Source of the DNA: Streptomyces rubellomurinus
GTDB lineage: Bacteria > Actinomycetota > Actinomycetes > Streptomycetales > Streptomycetaceae
Length of the DNA stretch: 64,000 nucleotides
Assembly (NCBI RefSeq): GCF_000961885.1
Contig: NZ_JZKH01000018.1
Span: 44,997 to 108,996 of the forward strand
Direction of reading: 5' to 3'
Position 1 is the first letter of the stretch; each line of letters starts with the position of its first letter. The notes beneath the pieces were generated by a model. That model made no database searches. It was not told the origin of the DNA and was given only the letters and a program-made list of their open reading frames with translations. A program made the position numbers and the translations under genes. Of the stretch, positions 15,554 through 23,815 are shown in pieces.

Positions 15554-16612
15554 GTGCACCAGCTCACGTACGGCGACATCAAGGCCGCCACCGACCGCAT
15601 CTCGGGGCGCGTCCGCCCCGTCGCCCTGGCCCAGCTCGATCCGGGTGCGATCCGCACCGCCCACCGCGACCCCCTGGACGACGACCGTCAGGTCGCACCG
15701 TGCGAGGTGTGGGTGGCCCTGGAGTTCATGCAGCACACCGGCTCGTTCAAAGCCCGCGGCGCGCAGAACTTCATCCAGGCCCACCGCGACGCGGGCAGCC
15801 TGCCGGACGCCGGGGTGACCATCGCCTCGGGCGGTAACGCCGGGCTGGCGTGTGCCTGGGCCGCCCAGCAGCAGGGCGTGCGCGCCACCGTCTACCTGCC
15901 GCAGACCGCCCCGCAGGTGAAGGTGGCCAAGCTCCGCGGCTACGGCGCCGAGGTACGGCTGGTCGGCTCGGAATACGCCGAAGCGCTGGCCGCGTGCGAG
16001 GAGTTCGCCGCCGCCACCGGGGCGCTCGCCTCGCACGCCTACGACCACCCGCTGATCGCCGCGGGGGCCGGCACCCTGCTGGAGGAGATCCACGCCCAGC
16101 TCCCTGGCCTGGACACCGTGGTGGTCGCGGTCGGCGGCGGCGGCCTGTTCGCCGGCGTCGCCACCGCCGCGCAGCACCACGGCATCCGCACCGTGGCGGT
16201 GGAGCCGGAGAACTGCCGCGCGCTCAACGCCGCGATCGAGGCCGGCCGCCCGGTCGACGTCACGGTGGACTCGATCGCCGCCGACTCGCTCGGCGCCCGC
16301 CGCACCTCCGCCATGGCCCTGCGCGCAGCCCAGCAGGACGGCGTGCAGTCCGTGCTGGTGGCGGACGGCGAGATCGTCCGCGCCCGCCAGGCGCTCTGGG
16401 ACCACCGCCGCATCGCGGTCGAGCACGGCGCCGCGACCGCGCTGGCCGCGCTCACCGGCCCGGACCAGCCCGTCGCCGACCGCGACCTGCCGACCCGGCC
16501 CACTGGCCCGAGCCGCACTTACCGGCCCGGCAGCGGGGAGAAGGTCTGCGTGGTGCTGTGCGGGGCGAACACCGATCCGGCCGACCTGGCGCACCGGCCC
16601 GCCGCGCACTGA
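15554..16612 (+). CDS. PLP-dependent threonine/serine dehydratase-like enzyme
   Basis: 352 residues from GTG 15554, with AGGAG seven bases upstream. It has the fold type II signature: PLP-Lys in HTGSFKARGAQN at about 60-70, substrate loop IASGGNAGLACAWA, and phosphate-binding GGGGL in VVAVGGGGLFAGVA. These are the marks of threonine ammonia-lyase, serine dehydratase or serine racemase. No ACT regulatory domain follows, so it is the short catabolic form. The genomic partner, an oxygenase of the 2OG family, is broken, so an original amino-acid-derived pathway may be lost. A terminator hairpin follows at 16629. Confidence 0.85.
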   Translation: MHQLTYGDIKAATDRISGRVRPVALAQLDPGAIRTAHRDPLDDDRQVAPCEVWVALEFMQHTGSFKARGAQNFIQAHRDAGSLPDAGVTIASGGNAGLACAWAAQQQGVRATVYLPQTAPQVKVAKLRGYGAEVRLVGSEYAEALAACEEFAAATGALASHAYDHPLIAAGAGTLLEEIHAQLPGLDTVVVAVGGGGLFAGVATAAQHHGIRTVAVEPENCRALNAAIEAGRPVDVTVDSIAADSLGARRTSAMALRAAQQDGVQSVLVADGEIVRARQALWDHRRIAVEHGAATALAALTGPDQPVADRDLPTRPTGPSRTYRPGSGEKVCVVLCGANTDPADLAHRPAAH

Positions 16613-16628
16613 CACAGTGACCCGAAGC

Positions 16629-16660
16629 GGGCAGCCGAGCGGACACCCGCCCGGCTGCCC
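16629..16660 (+). terminator. Rho-independent-type terminator
   Basis: Nine-bp arms (GGGCAGCCG at 16629-16637, CGGCTGCCC at 16652-16660) followed by CTTTCGTC, 17 bases after the dehydratase stop. Confidence 0.7.
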
Positions 16661-16699
16661 CTTTCGTCATCCCGGCAGCCGTCGCCGACTACCTCGCAG

Positions 16700-16919
16700 C
16701 AACTGGGGCTCGCTCTGGAGATCGTCAGGCGCAGCGACGACGCCTCTGGGTTCGTGGTGCTGCCCAGACGTTGGGGGGTGGAACGCACGCTGAGCCGGCT
16801 GATGCGCTCGCGGCGCTTGGTGCGCGGCTACGAGACGCTGCCCCGCCGTGCATGAGCAGATGGTGCTGTGGTCGATGACGATACTCATGAGCCGCCGGCT
16901 GGCCCGGTGGCGCGCGTGA
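16700..16919 (+). pseudogene. C-terminal fragment of an IS5-family transposase
   Basis: Reads [40 protein letters not shown] and, after a one-base shift near 16852, [20 protein letters not shown]. The catalytic E is kept but both D residues are gone. The last ~104 bp are repeated at 17752-17856 on the other side of the HAD gene. Confidence 0.75.
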
Positions 16920-16939
16920 ACCGTCCCGAGGTGGGTTCG
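16836..16939 (+). repeat. Direct repeat, left copy (IS5 relic flanking the HAD gene)
   Basis: About 104 bp starting CGCTGCCCCGCCGTGCATGA match 17752-17856 with only a few differences (for example ATACTCATG versus ATGCTCATG). Both copies have the same orientation and bracket the HAD hydrolase gene. Confidence 0.8.
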
Positions 16940-16968
16940 GGCCTTCACCCGTGAAGGCCCGAACCCAC
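16931..16968. terminator. Long perfect hairpin
   Basis: Eighteen-bp perfect arms (16931-16948 and 16951-16968) around CC. It lies 12 bases beyond the 3' end of the minus-strand HAD gene and right after the transposase relic, so it can stop transcription from both sides. Confidence 0.65.
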
Positions 16969-16979
16969 GATCGAGGGCG

Positions 16980-17708
16980 TCATACAGCACGATCCGGTGC
17001 GCGGAACGGTTGAGGATCCGCAGCACGCGATGCCCACGTGGCGTCCCGGCTCCCCCTGGAGACATAAGCGCCGAATGCAGAGGTATCGAGATCCTTGAGG
17101 GACTCCAGTACCAGAGTGGCAATGGCAAAGCGAGGATCGCAGCGATCAGCGGCCTCGGGAACGGCGACGACCGTCATCCGGGCTGACACGCCGGCGAGGA
17201 CGCCGTTGAGCGAGTCCTCGATCACGATGCATTCGTCGGGTGACCCGCCGAGGGCGGCGGCTGCGCGGAGATAGGCGCCCGGGTGGGGTTTGCCGTGTTC
17301 GTCGTCTTCGGCCGAAAACACGGCATCGAAAGATCGGTCAAGGCCGGTACTCGCGAGCGCAGCCCGAATCACCGACTCCGGCGAAGACGACACGACGGCC
17401 ATCGCCCTCGATGCACGCGCGCACGCCGCGACGGCGTGTTCGGCGCCGGGTTTCAGCGCCACTCCCGCCAACCTGCGACACACGGCGGCCACGATCTGCT
17501 GCTCGACGTCGTCGGGGTCGGCTTGGATGGTGGCCCGATCGAACCAGTAGGCCACCATGTCCCTTTGCCGCAGCCCGCGCGTCGCCGCCTGCATCTCCGT
17601 TGTGAGGTGCAGGCCGAGCGGACCGAACACTTCACGCTTTGCCGCGTCCCAGATCGGCTCGGAGTCGATCAAAAGGCCGTCCAGGTCGAAGAGGACAATC
17701 GGTTGCAT
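16980..17708 (-). CDS. HAD-superfamily phosphatase/phosphomutase
   Basis: 242 residues. HAD motif I is FDLDGLLIDSE at 7-17, motif II VVSSSPESV, motif III Lys in HGKPHPGAYL, motif IV IVIEDSLNGV. The helical cap after motif I puts it in subfamily IA with sugar-phosphate phosphatases and beta-phosphoglucomutases. The family normally ends near residue 215-220 (LKDLDTSAFGAYV). The last ~25 residues look foreign, so the gene probably runs into IS DNA at its 3' end. It is bracketed by 104-bp direct repeats of IS5 debris and starts only ~30 bases from the right copy. Confidence 0.85.
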   Translation of the reverse strand: MQPIVLFDLDGLLIDSEPIWDAAKREVFGPLGLHLTTEMQAATRGLRQRDMVAYWFDRATIQADPDDVEQQIVAAVCRRLAGVALKPGAEHAVAACARASRAMAVVSSSPESVIRAALASTGLDRSFDAVFSAEDDEHGKPHPGAYLRAAAALGGSPDECIVIEDSLNGVLAGVSARMTVVAVPEAADRCDPRFAIATLVLESLKDLDTSAFGAYVSRGSRDATWASRAADPQPFRAPDRAV

Positions 17709-17751
17709 CAGTTGCTCTTTCGTTGGCGATCCCGCGAGGACGAGACCGATT

Positions 17752-17856
17752 CGCTGCCCCGCCGTGCATGAGCAGATGGTGCTGTGGGTCGATGACGATG
17801 CTCATGAGCCGCCGGCTGGCCCGGTGGCGAGCGTTGAACCGTCCCGGGGTGGGCTC
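17752..17856 (+). repeat. Direct repeat, right copy (IS5 relic flanking the HAD gene)
   Basis: Second copy of the repeat at 16836-16939. It holds the last codons of the same transposase C-terminus, with a one-base insertion that breaks the frame, and continues into the passenger-gene fragment that the left copy has lost. Confidence 0.8.
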
Positions 17857-18060
17857 GTCGGCCCGGCCCCGGTCGGCCAGCCGCTTCATCTTCGACCGAA
17901 CTCCTTCCGCACGTGCCGGAACCGGCTCCGGTCCGAGTACGGCAGCGATCTCCTGACAGGACATCACTGGCTTCCCGCCGGATGCCTGTTCGGTGAGCGT
18001 GGCGAGGAGGAGCTGATAGTGGGGAGCGAGCGCGTCCATGGAAAGCGCGGGACGCCACAC
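17830..18060 (-). pseudogene. C-terminal fragment of the IS-associated passenger gene
   Basis: Reads MWRPALSMDALAPHYQLLLA, KPVMSCQEIAAVLGPEPVPA, EGVRSKMKRLADRGRADEPT and PGRF, clearly parallel to PMWRAGLAWSALSVDYQRIV...TCQELAAAFGLEV...LRSKAKRLVARGWL...PGRF of the intact gene at 3682-4227. The N-terminal coiled coil is lost. Beside transposase debris it repeats the convergent arrangement seen at 3.7 kb. Confidence 0.65.
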
Positions 18061-18344
18061 CGGGACGATCGAGCCCGATGGTGAGGCAACGTCAAAGTTA
18101 GCTGAGACGGGACAATCTGTGCCGAAAGGCGGTGCCTGTCACTTCAGCGCGGTAGTTGTCACCAGCTGCAGTCCGAACGAGGGGGGACGTGAGCTTCCCC
18201 GTCCTCTCGCACGGCAGCTGGCGAGTTCTCACTGCACCGTGCGCTGAACTATGAATTCTGCCCCGTTCGGAGGAATCTCGATTCGCCGGTCCGGCGCTCA
18301 CTGCACCTCCCACGGTCGACTCGACGTGCACGTGGGGGCCGGGG

Positions 18345-18540
18345 TGACGTGGCGGCCGCCACGTCACCCACGACCCCGCGCTCTACAAGGAACGCAACAC
18401 CGTCGAGCGCTGCATCAACAAGATCAAGGAGTGGCGCGGCCTGGCCACCCGCTACAGACAAGACCCCGACCAGCTGCCTGGCCGGACTCCACCTTCGCGG
18501 TGCCGTCATATGGCTCCGCAGTCTCCAACCCACATGATCT
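18345..18540 (+). pseudogene. C-terminal fragment of a second type of IS5-family transposase
   Basis: One frame reads ALYKERNTVERCINKIKEW then RGLATRYRQDP; a shifted frame ends TSCLAGLHLRGAVIWLRSLQ. The NTVERCINKIKEWRGLATRY block holds the catalytic Glu of this transposase group and differs from the other relics in the window. Upstream DNA (18061-18344) shows no gene. Confidence 0.7.
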
Positions 18541-18553
18541 GAACTCGCAGTCC

Positions 18554-19141
18554 CTAGACGACTGTGGCCGTGACTGGCCATGCCCTGCGGTCCAACAGAT
18601 CGAGGACGAGTGCGGCGATGTTCCACGCGTCGTCCTCGCCGCGGTGATGGCGTCCCTCGAGCGGCAGTCCGGCGATCTGTAGAGCGTGGTCCATACCGGG
18701 TTTCTTGCGCAGCCCGTAGGCCGCGGTGAACACGGCCTTGGCGTTGGTGTGGGTGCGCTCCGTTGGATAGCCGAACGGATAGGCCACCCCGGCAGCCTGA
18801 CTCTGCCGAGCGAATTGCCGACGGTCGTACTCGCCCCAGCTCGTCCAGGGGCGCTCCCCGGCCTCGTACTCCTCGACGAGGATCCGGCAGGCCTCGGCGA
18901 AGGTGACGCCCCGTTCCACCTCGGCTTGCGTCAGTCCGGTCAGTTCAGTGCAGAAGTCGCTCACCGCCGACCGGACAGGGCGGACCAAGACACGATGCCG
19001 GGACACGCGGCGCCGAGCCAACACGTCCACGACGGTGAGACCAATCTCGATGATCTCGTTCACAGAGCCGGGCGGCGGCTGTCCGTCCCAGCAGGTGGCT
19101 TCCACATCAATGACGTTCAGCAGGGAGGATTCGTGGCGCAT
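18554..19141 (-). CDS. DEDDh-type 3'-5' exonuclease
   Basis: 195 residues from ATG 19141. Exo I is NVIDVEATCWDG (D and E), Exo II lies near TSWGEYDRRQFARQSQ and Exo III carries H and D in GRHHRGEDDAWNIAAL, so all four acidic residues and the DEDDh His are present. The GSVNEIIEIGLTVVDV segment is typical of the ERI-1/KapD-like branch, which trims RNA or DNA ends. In-frame sequence upstream is Trp/Cys-rich and unnatural, hence the internal start. It is preceded by IS debris and followed by noncoding DNA. Confidence 0.85.
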   Translation of the reverse strand: MRHESSLLNVIDVEATCWDGQPPPGSVNEIIEIGLTVVDVLARRRVSRHRVLVRPVRSAVSDFCTELTGLTQAEVERGVTFAEACRILVEEYEAGERPWTSWGEYDRRQFARQSQAAGVAYPFGYPTERTHTNAKAVFTAAYGLRKKPGMDHALQIAGLPLEGRHHRGEDDAWNIAALVLDLLDRRAWPVTATVV

Positions 19142-19726
19142 GGGCCGAGGGTAGGGATGTGCCCCCGGTTCCGGCACCCCAATTTCTGCATGCCCACACC
19201 GCCACCGCCAACAGCAACCTCTTCCAGCGACCCAGACACCGCCCACATGTGGACCGTCGGCCGCGAGAACCCGAACCGGCGGAGGCAGCCACCACCACGG
19301 CAGCACGGACTCGACATTCGGAGCGCGTGAAGAAGATCGTCAGCCGGCAGCAACGAGCTGGTGGTTCCCGACGGTGGTGCCCGGGCCAACCTGAGCGCGC
19401 AGGTGGACACCAGCAGCAGCTGGTACGCGGAAGTGCGCTGGAACAACAGCATCAGGTCCCTCCGCATCGAAGTCCCCGCCGACGCACCCCGGACCGACCA
19501 GGGGATCAACGCCCCGTACGTGCGGGCCGGCGCCGTGGTCAAGGCGGACGGCAGCGTGGTGCGGGCCAAGGCGGTGTCGGCGGTCACCAGGTCCCACGGG
19601 GCGGAGCGATCCGCTCCGCCCCGGCTACCTGGTGCCAGCCACAAGGAACAGGGCAGCATGACCCGCCGCACATCATCTGGCGGCACAAGCACGCCGCCGA
19701 CGAACGCCTCCGCGAAGTCGTCACCA
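19142..19726. other. Mostly noncoding; possible gene fragment
   Basis: A plus-strand frame around 19355-19590 reads NELVVPDGGARANLSAQVDT and SLRIEVPADAPRTDQGINAP, which looks like coding sequence. It has no convincing start, and after about 19590 the reading loses protein character. No family recognised. The other frames are low-complexity. Confidence 0.35.
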
Positions 19727-19756
19727 GGGCGAACGTTGCCTGATGCGGCATAAGCT
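19727..19756 (+). repeat. 30-bp direct repeat, left copy
   Basis: GGGCGAACGTTGCCTGATGC followed by GGCATAAGCT. A near-identical copy (28 of 30) lies at 20584-20613 in the same orientation. The pair brackets the hypothetical gene at 19900-20397. Confidence 0.75.
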
Positions 19757-19784
19757 CCCGAAACGACGTATGTGTCCTCGATTC

Positions 19785-19815
19785 CGGGCCGGGCCGGGCC
19801 GGGCCGGGCCGGGCG
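19785..19815 (+). repeat. GGGCC tandem repeat
   Basis: About six copies of the pentamer GGGCC. It sits between the left 30-bp repeat and the hypothetical gene. Confidence 0.8.
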
Positions 19816-19899
19816 CGGGCGTCGGGGAGGCGACCCTTCAGGCTGGGCCGCCGACGACGGGCAGGCGGGACCGAACCGTCGTGGGAGCCGCGCGGCTGC

Positions 19900-20397
19900 T
19901 CAGGGCTGGGACAACCGCTCCTCGTAGGCCAACGAGTTCGGCCCCCAGCCGTCCACCTCATTGCCGTTCACGTCCACGGTAGCGTCCATATAGCCCATGG
20001 CATAAAGGACCGCCAACGCCACCGCCTGGGCATCGTGGTCGTCGATCTCGTGGACGGAGTAGCGGAGCGAGTTCTGCACACGGCCACAGAGGTTGGCAGC
20101 GACACCGAGAACGGAGAAGCTTGACCTGCGCAGACCAGAGGCCTCCAGGGCACTACTGCCGCCACGCAGGATCTCGCACGCGGCGTCGAAGGCCTCGGCA
20201 AAGTCCGTGGCGGCATACGGGCCGGACTCGCTCATGTGCATACGAAGAAAGTGGTTCTTGATGAGCCAGTCCCGCAGGTTGTCCACCTGCAGGACGAGCC
20301 GCTCGGCCGCTTCCACCCACCGGAAGGGGGAGCAGCTGCGCATGAGCAGCCTTTCGAGTTCGGTCAGGTCCTCGGGAATGCGGTCGGCATCGTCCAT
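19900..20397 (-). CDS. Hypothetical helical protein in a repeat-bounded cassette
   Basis: 165 residues from ATG 20397; an in-frame start at 20475 would add a Pro/Ser-rich leader. The protein is largely helical: LTELERLLMRSCSPFRWVEA, LVLQVDNLRDWLIKNHFLRM, AFDAACEILRGGSSALE, VAANLCGRVQNSLRYSVHEI. No signal peptide, membrane segment or known motif is visible and I do not recognise the family. It is the only gene between two 30-bp direct repeats 857 bp apart, which suggests a small inserted cassette. Confidence 0.55.
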   Translation of the reverse strand: MDDADRIPEDLTELERLLMRSCSPFRWVEAAERLVLQVDNLRDWLIKNHFLRMHMSESGPYAATDFAEAFDAACEILRGGSSALEASGLRRSSFSVLGVAANLCGRVQNSLRYSVHEIDDHDAQAVALAVLYAMGYMDATVDVNGNEVDGWGPNSLAYEERLSQP

Positions 20398-20583
20398 CGG
20401 AGGCGGTCTCTCTGTCGGAGTGCCAGGACTCGGTGCCGCCGAGGGCAGGTTGGACCCTGATGGTTCTGCAGACACGGATACCCCGGTTGATCACATGCGA
20501 GTGGCAAGCATGCCACCGGCTGCCCGCTACCGGCTACCGGTAATACCTGCGACGGGTGGGTGGGGCAAGCCCCCAAGGGCTGG

Positions 20584-20613
20584 GGGCGAACGTTGCCTGA
20601 TGCGGCACTAGCT
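20584..20613 (+). repeat. 30-bp direct repeat, right copy
   Basis: Matches 19727-19756 except for two bases near the end (CTAGCT versus TAAGCT). Confidence 0.75.
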
Positions 20614-21040
20614 GTCGCTTGAGCACGACACCTGTCACCGATGCGCGAGCCAGGACGCTGGGGCGTGCGGAGGCATGCCCCCGTCCTATGCCGCTGTCCT
20701 TGCGCGGGCCGCGCAGCGACCGGGCGTGTGTTGGGCGGATCGCGACCTGGTGCACTCCGGAAGCCGGAACTCACGCTCTGGTGTGTACGGGAACCAAAGC
20801 GCACGCTGAGGTCGGATGCCCCTCCTGCGGCCCCGACCCTGTTCCGGACCGGCCGTGGACTCTGTGGGCTCCGTCCCTCACTCATCCCCTCACCACCGCA
20901 TCGAGGCGCGGCTCCGTTCCCCGGTTGACCGGACCGGGACCGCCGTTCCCGTGCACCGGCCGCCCGTCACCGGGGCCCAAGCTCGCCCGGTCCGGCCTGC
21001 CGGCGATCGCCAGCAAGCACAGCACCAAAGGGGAACCACC
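20614..21040. other. Intergenic, no supported gene
   Basis: Frames are open by base composition only. The stretch should hold the promoter of the DUF11 gene; the only clear signal is the GGGGAA element eight bases before the GTG at 21041. Confidence 0.45.
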
Positions 21041-22450
21041 GTGAGCACTCCCGTCCCGTCCCGCATCACCCTGGTGAACGGCAGCTTCGAGCAGCCCACC
21101 GTCACCACCGGTGTCGGGTTCTTCCCCGACGCCTCCCAGCCGCAGCCCAACCACGTCCCCGGCTGGCTGACCACCGCCCCCGACCACCAGATCGAGATCT
21201 GGCACGACGGCTTCAACGGCGTCCCCGCCGCCGTCGGCACCCAGTTCGCGGAGCTCAACGCCAACTTCGTCTCCACGCTCTACCAGGACCTGGCCACAAC
21301 CCCCGGCGCCGTCCTGTACTGGCGGCTGTACCACCGCGGGCGGCTCGGGCAGGACACCATGGCCCTGGACATCGGCGCCCCCGGCGCGGTGATCGAGCAG
21401 CGCCAGTTCACCGACGGCAACACCGCCTGGGGCTTCTACACCGGCACCTACACCGTGCCCGCCGGGCAGACCACCACCCGCTTCGCCTTCCGCTCCGTCT
21501 CCGCCGCCGGCGGCAACCAGGGGATCGGGAACTTCCTCGACGGCATCTTCTTCGGCACCGCCCCCTCCGTCACCCTCACCAAGGAAGCCATCCCCCAGGG
21601 GCCGCTGCAGGTGGGCGACGCGATCACCTACCGGATCACCGCCCGCAACGAGGGCGGCGGCAACGCCGAGGCCCTCGTCCTGACCGATACCATCCCGGCC
21701 GGCACCACCTACCTGCCCGGCTCGCTGCGCATCACCAACGGCCCCAACGCCGGCGCGAAGACCGACCCGGCGGGCGACGACCAGGCCTCCTTCGACCCGG
21801 CGGGCAAGCGGGTGGTGTTCAACCTCGGCAACGGCGCCACCAGCGCCCAGGGCGGCAGCCTGCCCAACACCGACACCCTGCCGAACGGGACGACGGTGGA
21901 GTACCGGGTCACCATCGACGAGGCCAGCGCCGGCGGACAGGTCGCCAACACCGCCACCGCCACCTACGAGAACCGCCTCGGCCCCACCCCGCAGCCGCTG
22001 ACCGCCACGTCCAACGAGGCCGACACCCAGGTCCTCCCGGCCGCTGACCTGAGTGTCACCAAGTCCGCGGACACCACCACCGTCACGGTCGGCCAGACCG
22101 TCACCTACCGCGTCACCGTCCGCAACGCCGGCCCCAACACGGCCACCGGCGTCACCGTCACCGACGCCCTCCCCGCCGGCCTCGTCTTCATCTCCGCCAC
22201 CGCCGCCGCCGGCACCTACAACCCCGGCACCGGGCAGTGGACCGTCGGGACGCTGGCCGTCGGCGCCACCGCCACCCTCACCCTCCGGGCCAAGGCCACC
22301 ACCACCGGTCCCGTCACCAACACCGCCACCGCCCACGGCAACGAGAAGGACCCCCACCCGGAGAACAACACCGACTCCGTCACCGTCTGCGTCAAGCCGG
22401 CGCCCACCTGCAACCCCTGCCCGCCGCCGTCCGGTTGCACGGCACCGTGA
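21041..22450 (+). CDS. DUF11-repeat protein with an N-terminal lectin-like domain
   Basis: 469 residues from GTG 21041 (GGGGAA upstream). Residues ~5-175 form a DUF642/jelly-roll-like domain (RITLVNGSFEQPTV, HVPGWLTTAPDHQIEIW, FAELNANFVSTLYQDL). Two DUF11 repeats follow, at ~180-330 (VTLTKEAIPQGPLQVGDAIT, LTDTIPAGTTYLPGS) and ~345-455 (LSVTKSADTTTVTVGQTVTY, VTDALPAGLVF). It ends with a Cys-Pro tail (TCNPCPPPSGC). DUF11 repeats normally build extracellular stalks, yet no signal peptide or cell-wall anchor is visible. It may use an unusual export route, or lie in the cytoplasm or on spores; the sequence does not decide. Confidence 0.8.
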   Translation: MSTPVPSRITLVNGSFEQPTVTTGVGFFPDASQPQPNHVPGWLTTAPDHQIEIWHDGFNGVPAAVGTQFAELNANFVSTLYQDLATTPGAVLYWRLYHRGRLGQDTMALDIGAPGAVIEQRQFTDGNTAWGFYTGTYTVPAGQTTTRFAFRSVSAAGGNQGIGNFLDGIFFGTAPSVTLTKEAIPQGPLQVGDAITYRITARNEGGGNAEALVLTDTIPAGTTYLPGSLRITNGPNAGAKTDPAGDDQASFDPAGKRVVFNLGNGATSAQGGSLPNTDTLPNGTTVEYRVTIDEASAGGQVANTATATYENRLGPTPQPLTATSNEADTQVLPAADLSVTKSADTTTVTVGQTVTYRVTVRNAGPNTATGVTVTDALPAGLVFISATAAAGTYNPGTGQWTVGTLAVGATATLTLRAKATTTGPVTNTATAHGNEKDPHPENNTDSVTVCVKPAPTCNPCPPPSGCTAP

Positions 22451-22554
22451 CCTCCGCCCGCGCCTCCGGCCTCGACGGCTGGACCAAGGCCGGCTGACTG
22501 AAGATCAGCCACTGACCATCCACGGGTACCGGCCGGTCACGGTCGACACCCCCT

Positions 22555-22589
22555 CCGGTGGCCGGCCGACGACGTTGGCCGGCCACCGG
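22555..22589. terminator. Terminator-like hairpin after the DUF11 gene
   Basis: Perfect 13-bp arms (22555-22567 and 22577-22589) with a nine-base loop, about 100 bases after the stop. Confidence 0.65.
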
Positions 22590-22834
22590 CCCGTACCGGC
22601 TCTCCAAACAGAGGGCCACTGACAGATAGCGCGCTCCGTCACAAGGGGGAGGTGTGCCGAATCCCGATGGACGTCATCAGCGCAGGAATGTCGTCACCAG
22701 GCTCGCCGAGTCGGCCAGGACGGCTTTTCGCATCGTCGCTCCGTCCGGGCGATCCGCGTCCGCCCGCAGGCGTCCGGGCGCGGGACGGGGAACGCTCTCC
22801 TCCCGACCGAGGACCAGGCCACGAGGAGGCCGTA

Positions 22835-23686
22835 GTGCCACGCACCCGCAGCACCGCACGGACGATCAGTACGTTCCTTGCCGCAGCCCTTCCCCTGTCC
22901 GTGCCGTGCGCGCTCACCGCCCCCGACGCGCGGGCCGACGGCGGGCCGGCGCCGGCGACCCGCGGCGTCGGCCAGCAGCCGGGCCACCCCGCCGTCCTGT
23001 ACTCGGGCCAGGAGCGGACGGTGGCCGCGTACTGCCCGCAGGGGACGAAACCCACCGGAGGCGGAGCGTCGGTCGACAGCGACCTGCGCAGCGCCGTCTA
23101 CTTCCGCAAGTCCCTCCCGGACCCGGCGGGCAACCGCTGGGTGCTGCTGGCGTACAACGCCAGCCCCGACGTGCAGACCGTCCACCCCAAGGTGATCTGC
23201 TCGACCGACAGCACCCTCACCTACGAAGCCAGCAAGGAGACGCAGCTCGAACCCGGGGAGACCGGGTTCACCGAGGCGAAGTGCGGTACCAACCGCTACG
23301 TCGTCGGTGGCGGCTTCGAGGGCGGCGACAGGACCTTCGTCACCTCCTCGGGCTCCCTCAATGGCGGAGGGTGGGCGGTGTACATGAAGTACACCAACTA
23401 CAGCCCGGACGCGCCTGCGTCCTTCCAGAGGTCCGCCGCCGTCTGCTCCGACACGCAGCCCGTGTGGAAGTTCGGCACCACCGCCGACCTGGCACCCGGG
23501 GAGGTGGGAAACGCCACTGCGGAGTGCCCCGCCGGGCAGGTGCCGCTCAGCGGCAGCGCGGACGGCGGCACCGATGTCCTGCTGACCACCTCGGCCCCGA
23601 CAGCGACGGGCTGGACGGCGTGGGCCAAGAACGACGGCTTCGACCGGCGCAAGCTCCTCGTCGACGTGCTGTGTACCACCCCCTGA
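22835..23686 (+). CDS. Secreted protein of unknown function
   Basis: 283 residues from GTG 22835, chosen for the GAGGAGG site just upstream. Residues 1-33 are a Sec signal (RTISTFLAAALPLSVPCAL), cleaved near DARADGG. The mature protein has repeated units, each with a Cys, a Gly-rich turn and a Trp: YCPQGTKPTGGGASVDSD, KCGTNRYVVGGGFEGGD, ECPAGQVPLSGSADGGT, each followed by a W-containing strand (GWAVYMKY, GWTAWAKN). This suggests a beta-rich repeat fold with disulfides. I do not recognise the family. The gene is monocistronic and ends well before the convergent mobilisation genes. Confidence 0.7.
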   Translation: MPRTRSTARTISTFLAAALPLSVPCALTAPDARADGGPAPATRGVGQQPGHPAVLYSGQERTVAAYCPQGTKPTGGGASVDSDLRSAVYFRKSLPDPAGNRWVLLAYNASPDVQTVHPKVICSTDSTLTYEASKETQLEPGETGFTEAKCGTNRYVVGGGFEGGDRTFVTSSGSLNGGGWAVYMKYTNYSPDAPASFQRSAAVCSDTQPVWKFGTTADLAPGEVGNATAECPAGQVPLSGSADGGTDVLLTTSAPTATGWTAWAKNDGFDRRKLLVDVLCTTP

Positions 23687-23815
23687 CCCTGAAGGTCAGA
23701 CAGCGGGGGGCAGGACAGTTCCAGGGGGCAGCGTGCGCGACTCGTCCGCGGGCGACGCTGCCCTCTGCCCGTCCTCCGCGCCGACGCCTCGCGCTGGCCG
23801 CGCCCCGGGTCGTGA

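Noticed and set aside
20882..22357. Long minus-strand open frame (491 codons) opposite the DUF11 gene
   Set aside because: Composition is almost only Gly, Val, Asp and Ala, as expected for antisense of a Thr/Ala/Asn-rich gene. The plus strand has a clear domain architecture.
23698..23815. Possible extra gene between the secreted protein and mobilisation genes
   Set aside because: Only 118 bp, no start with ribosome site and no natural protein sequence.
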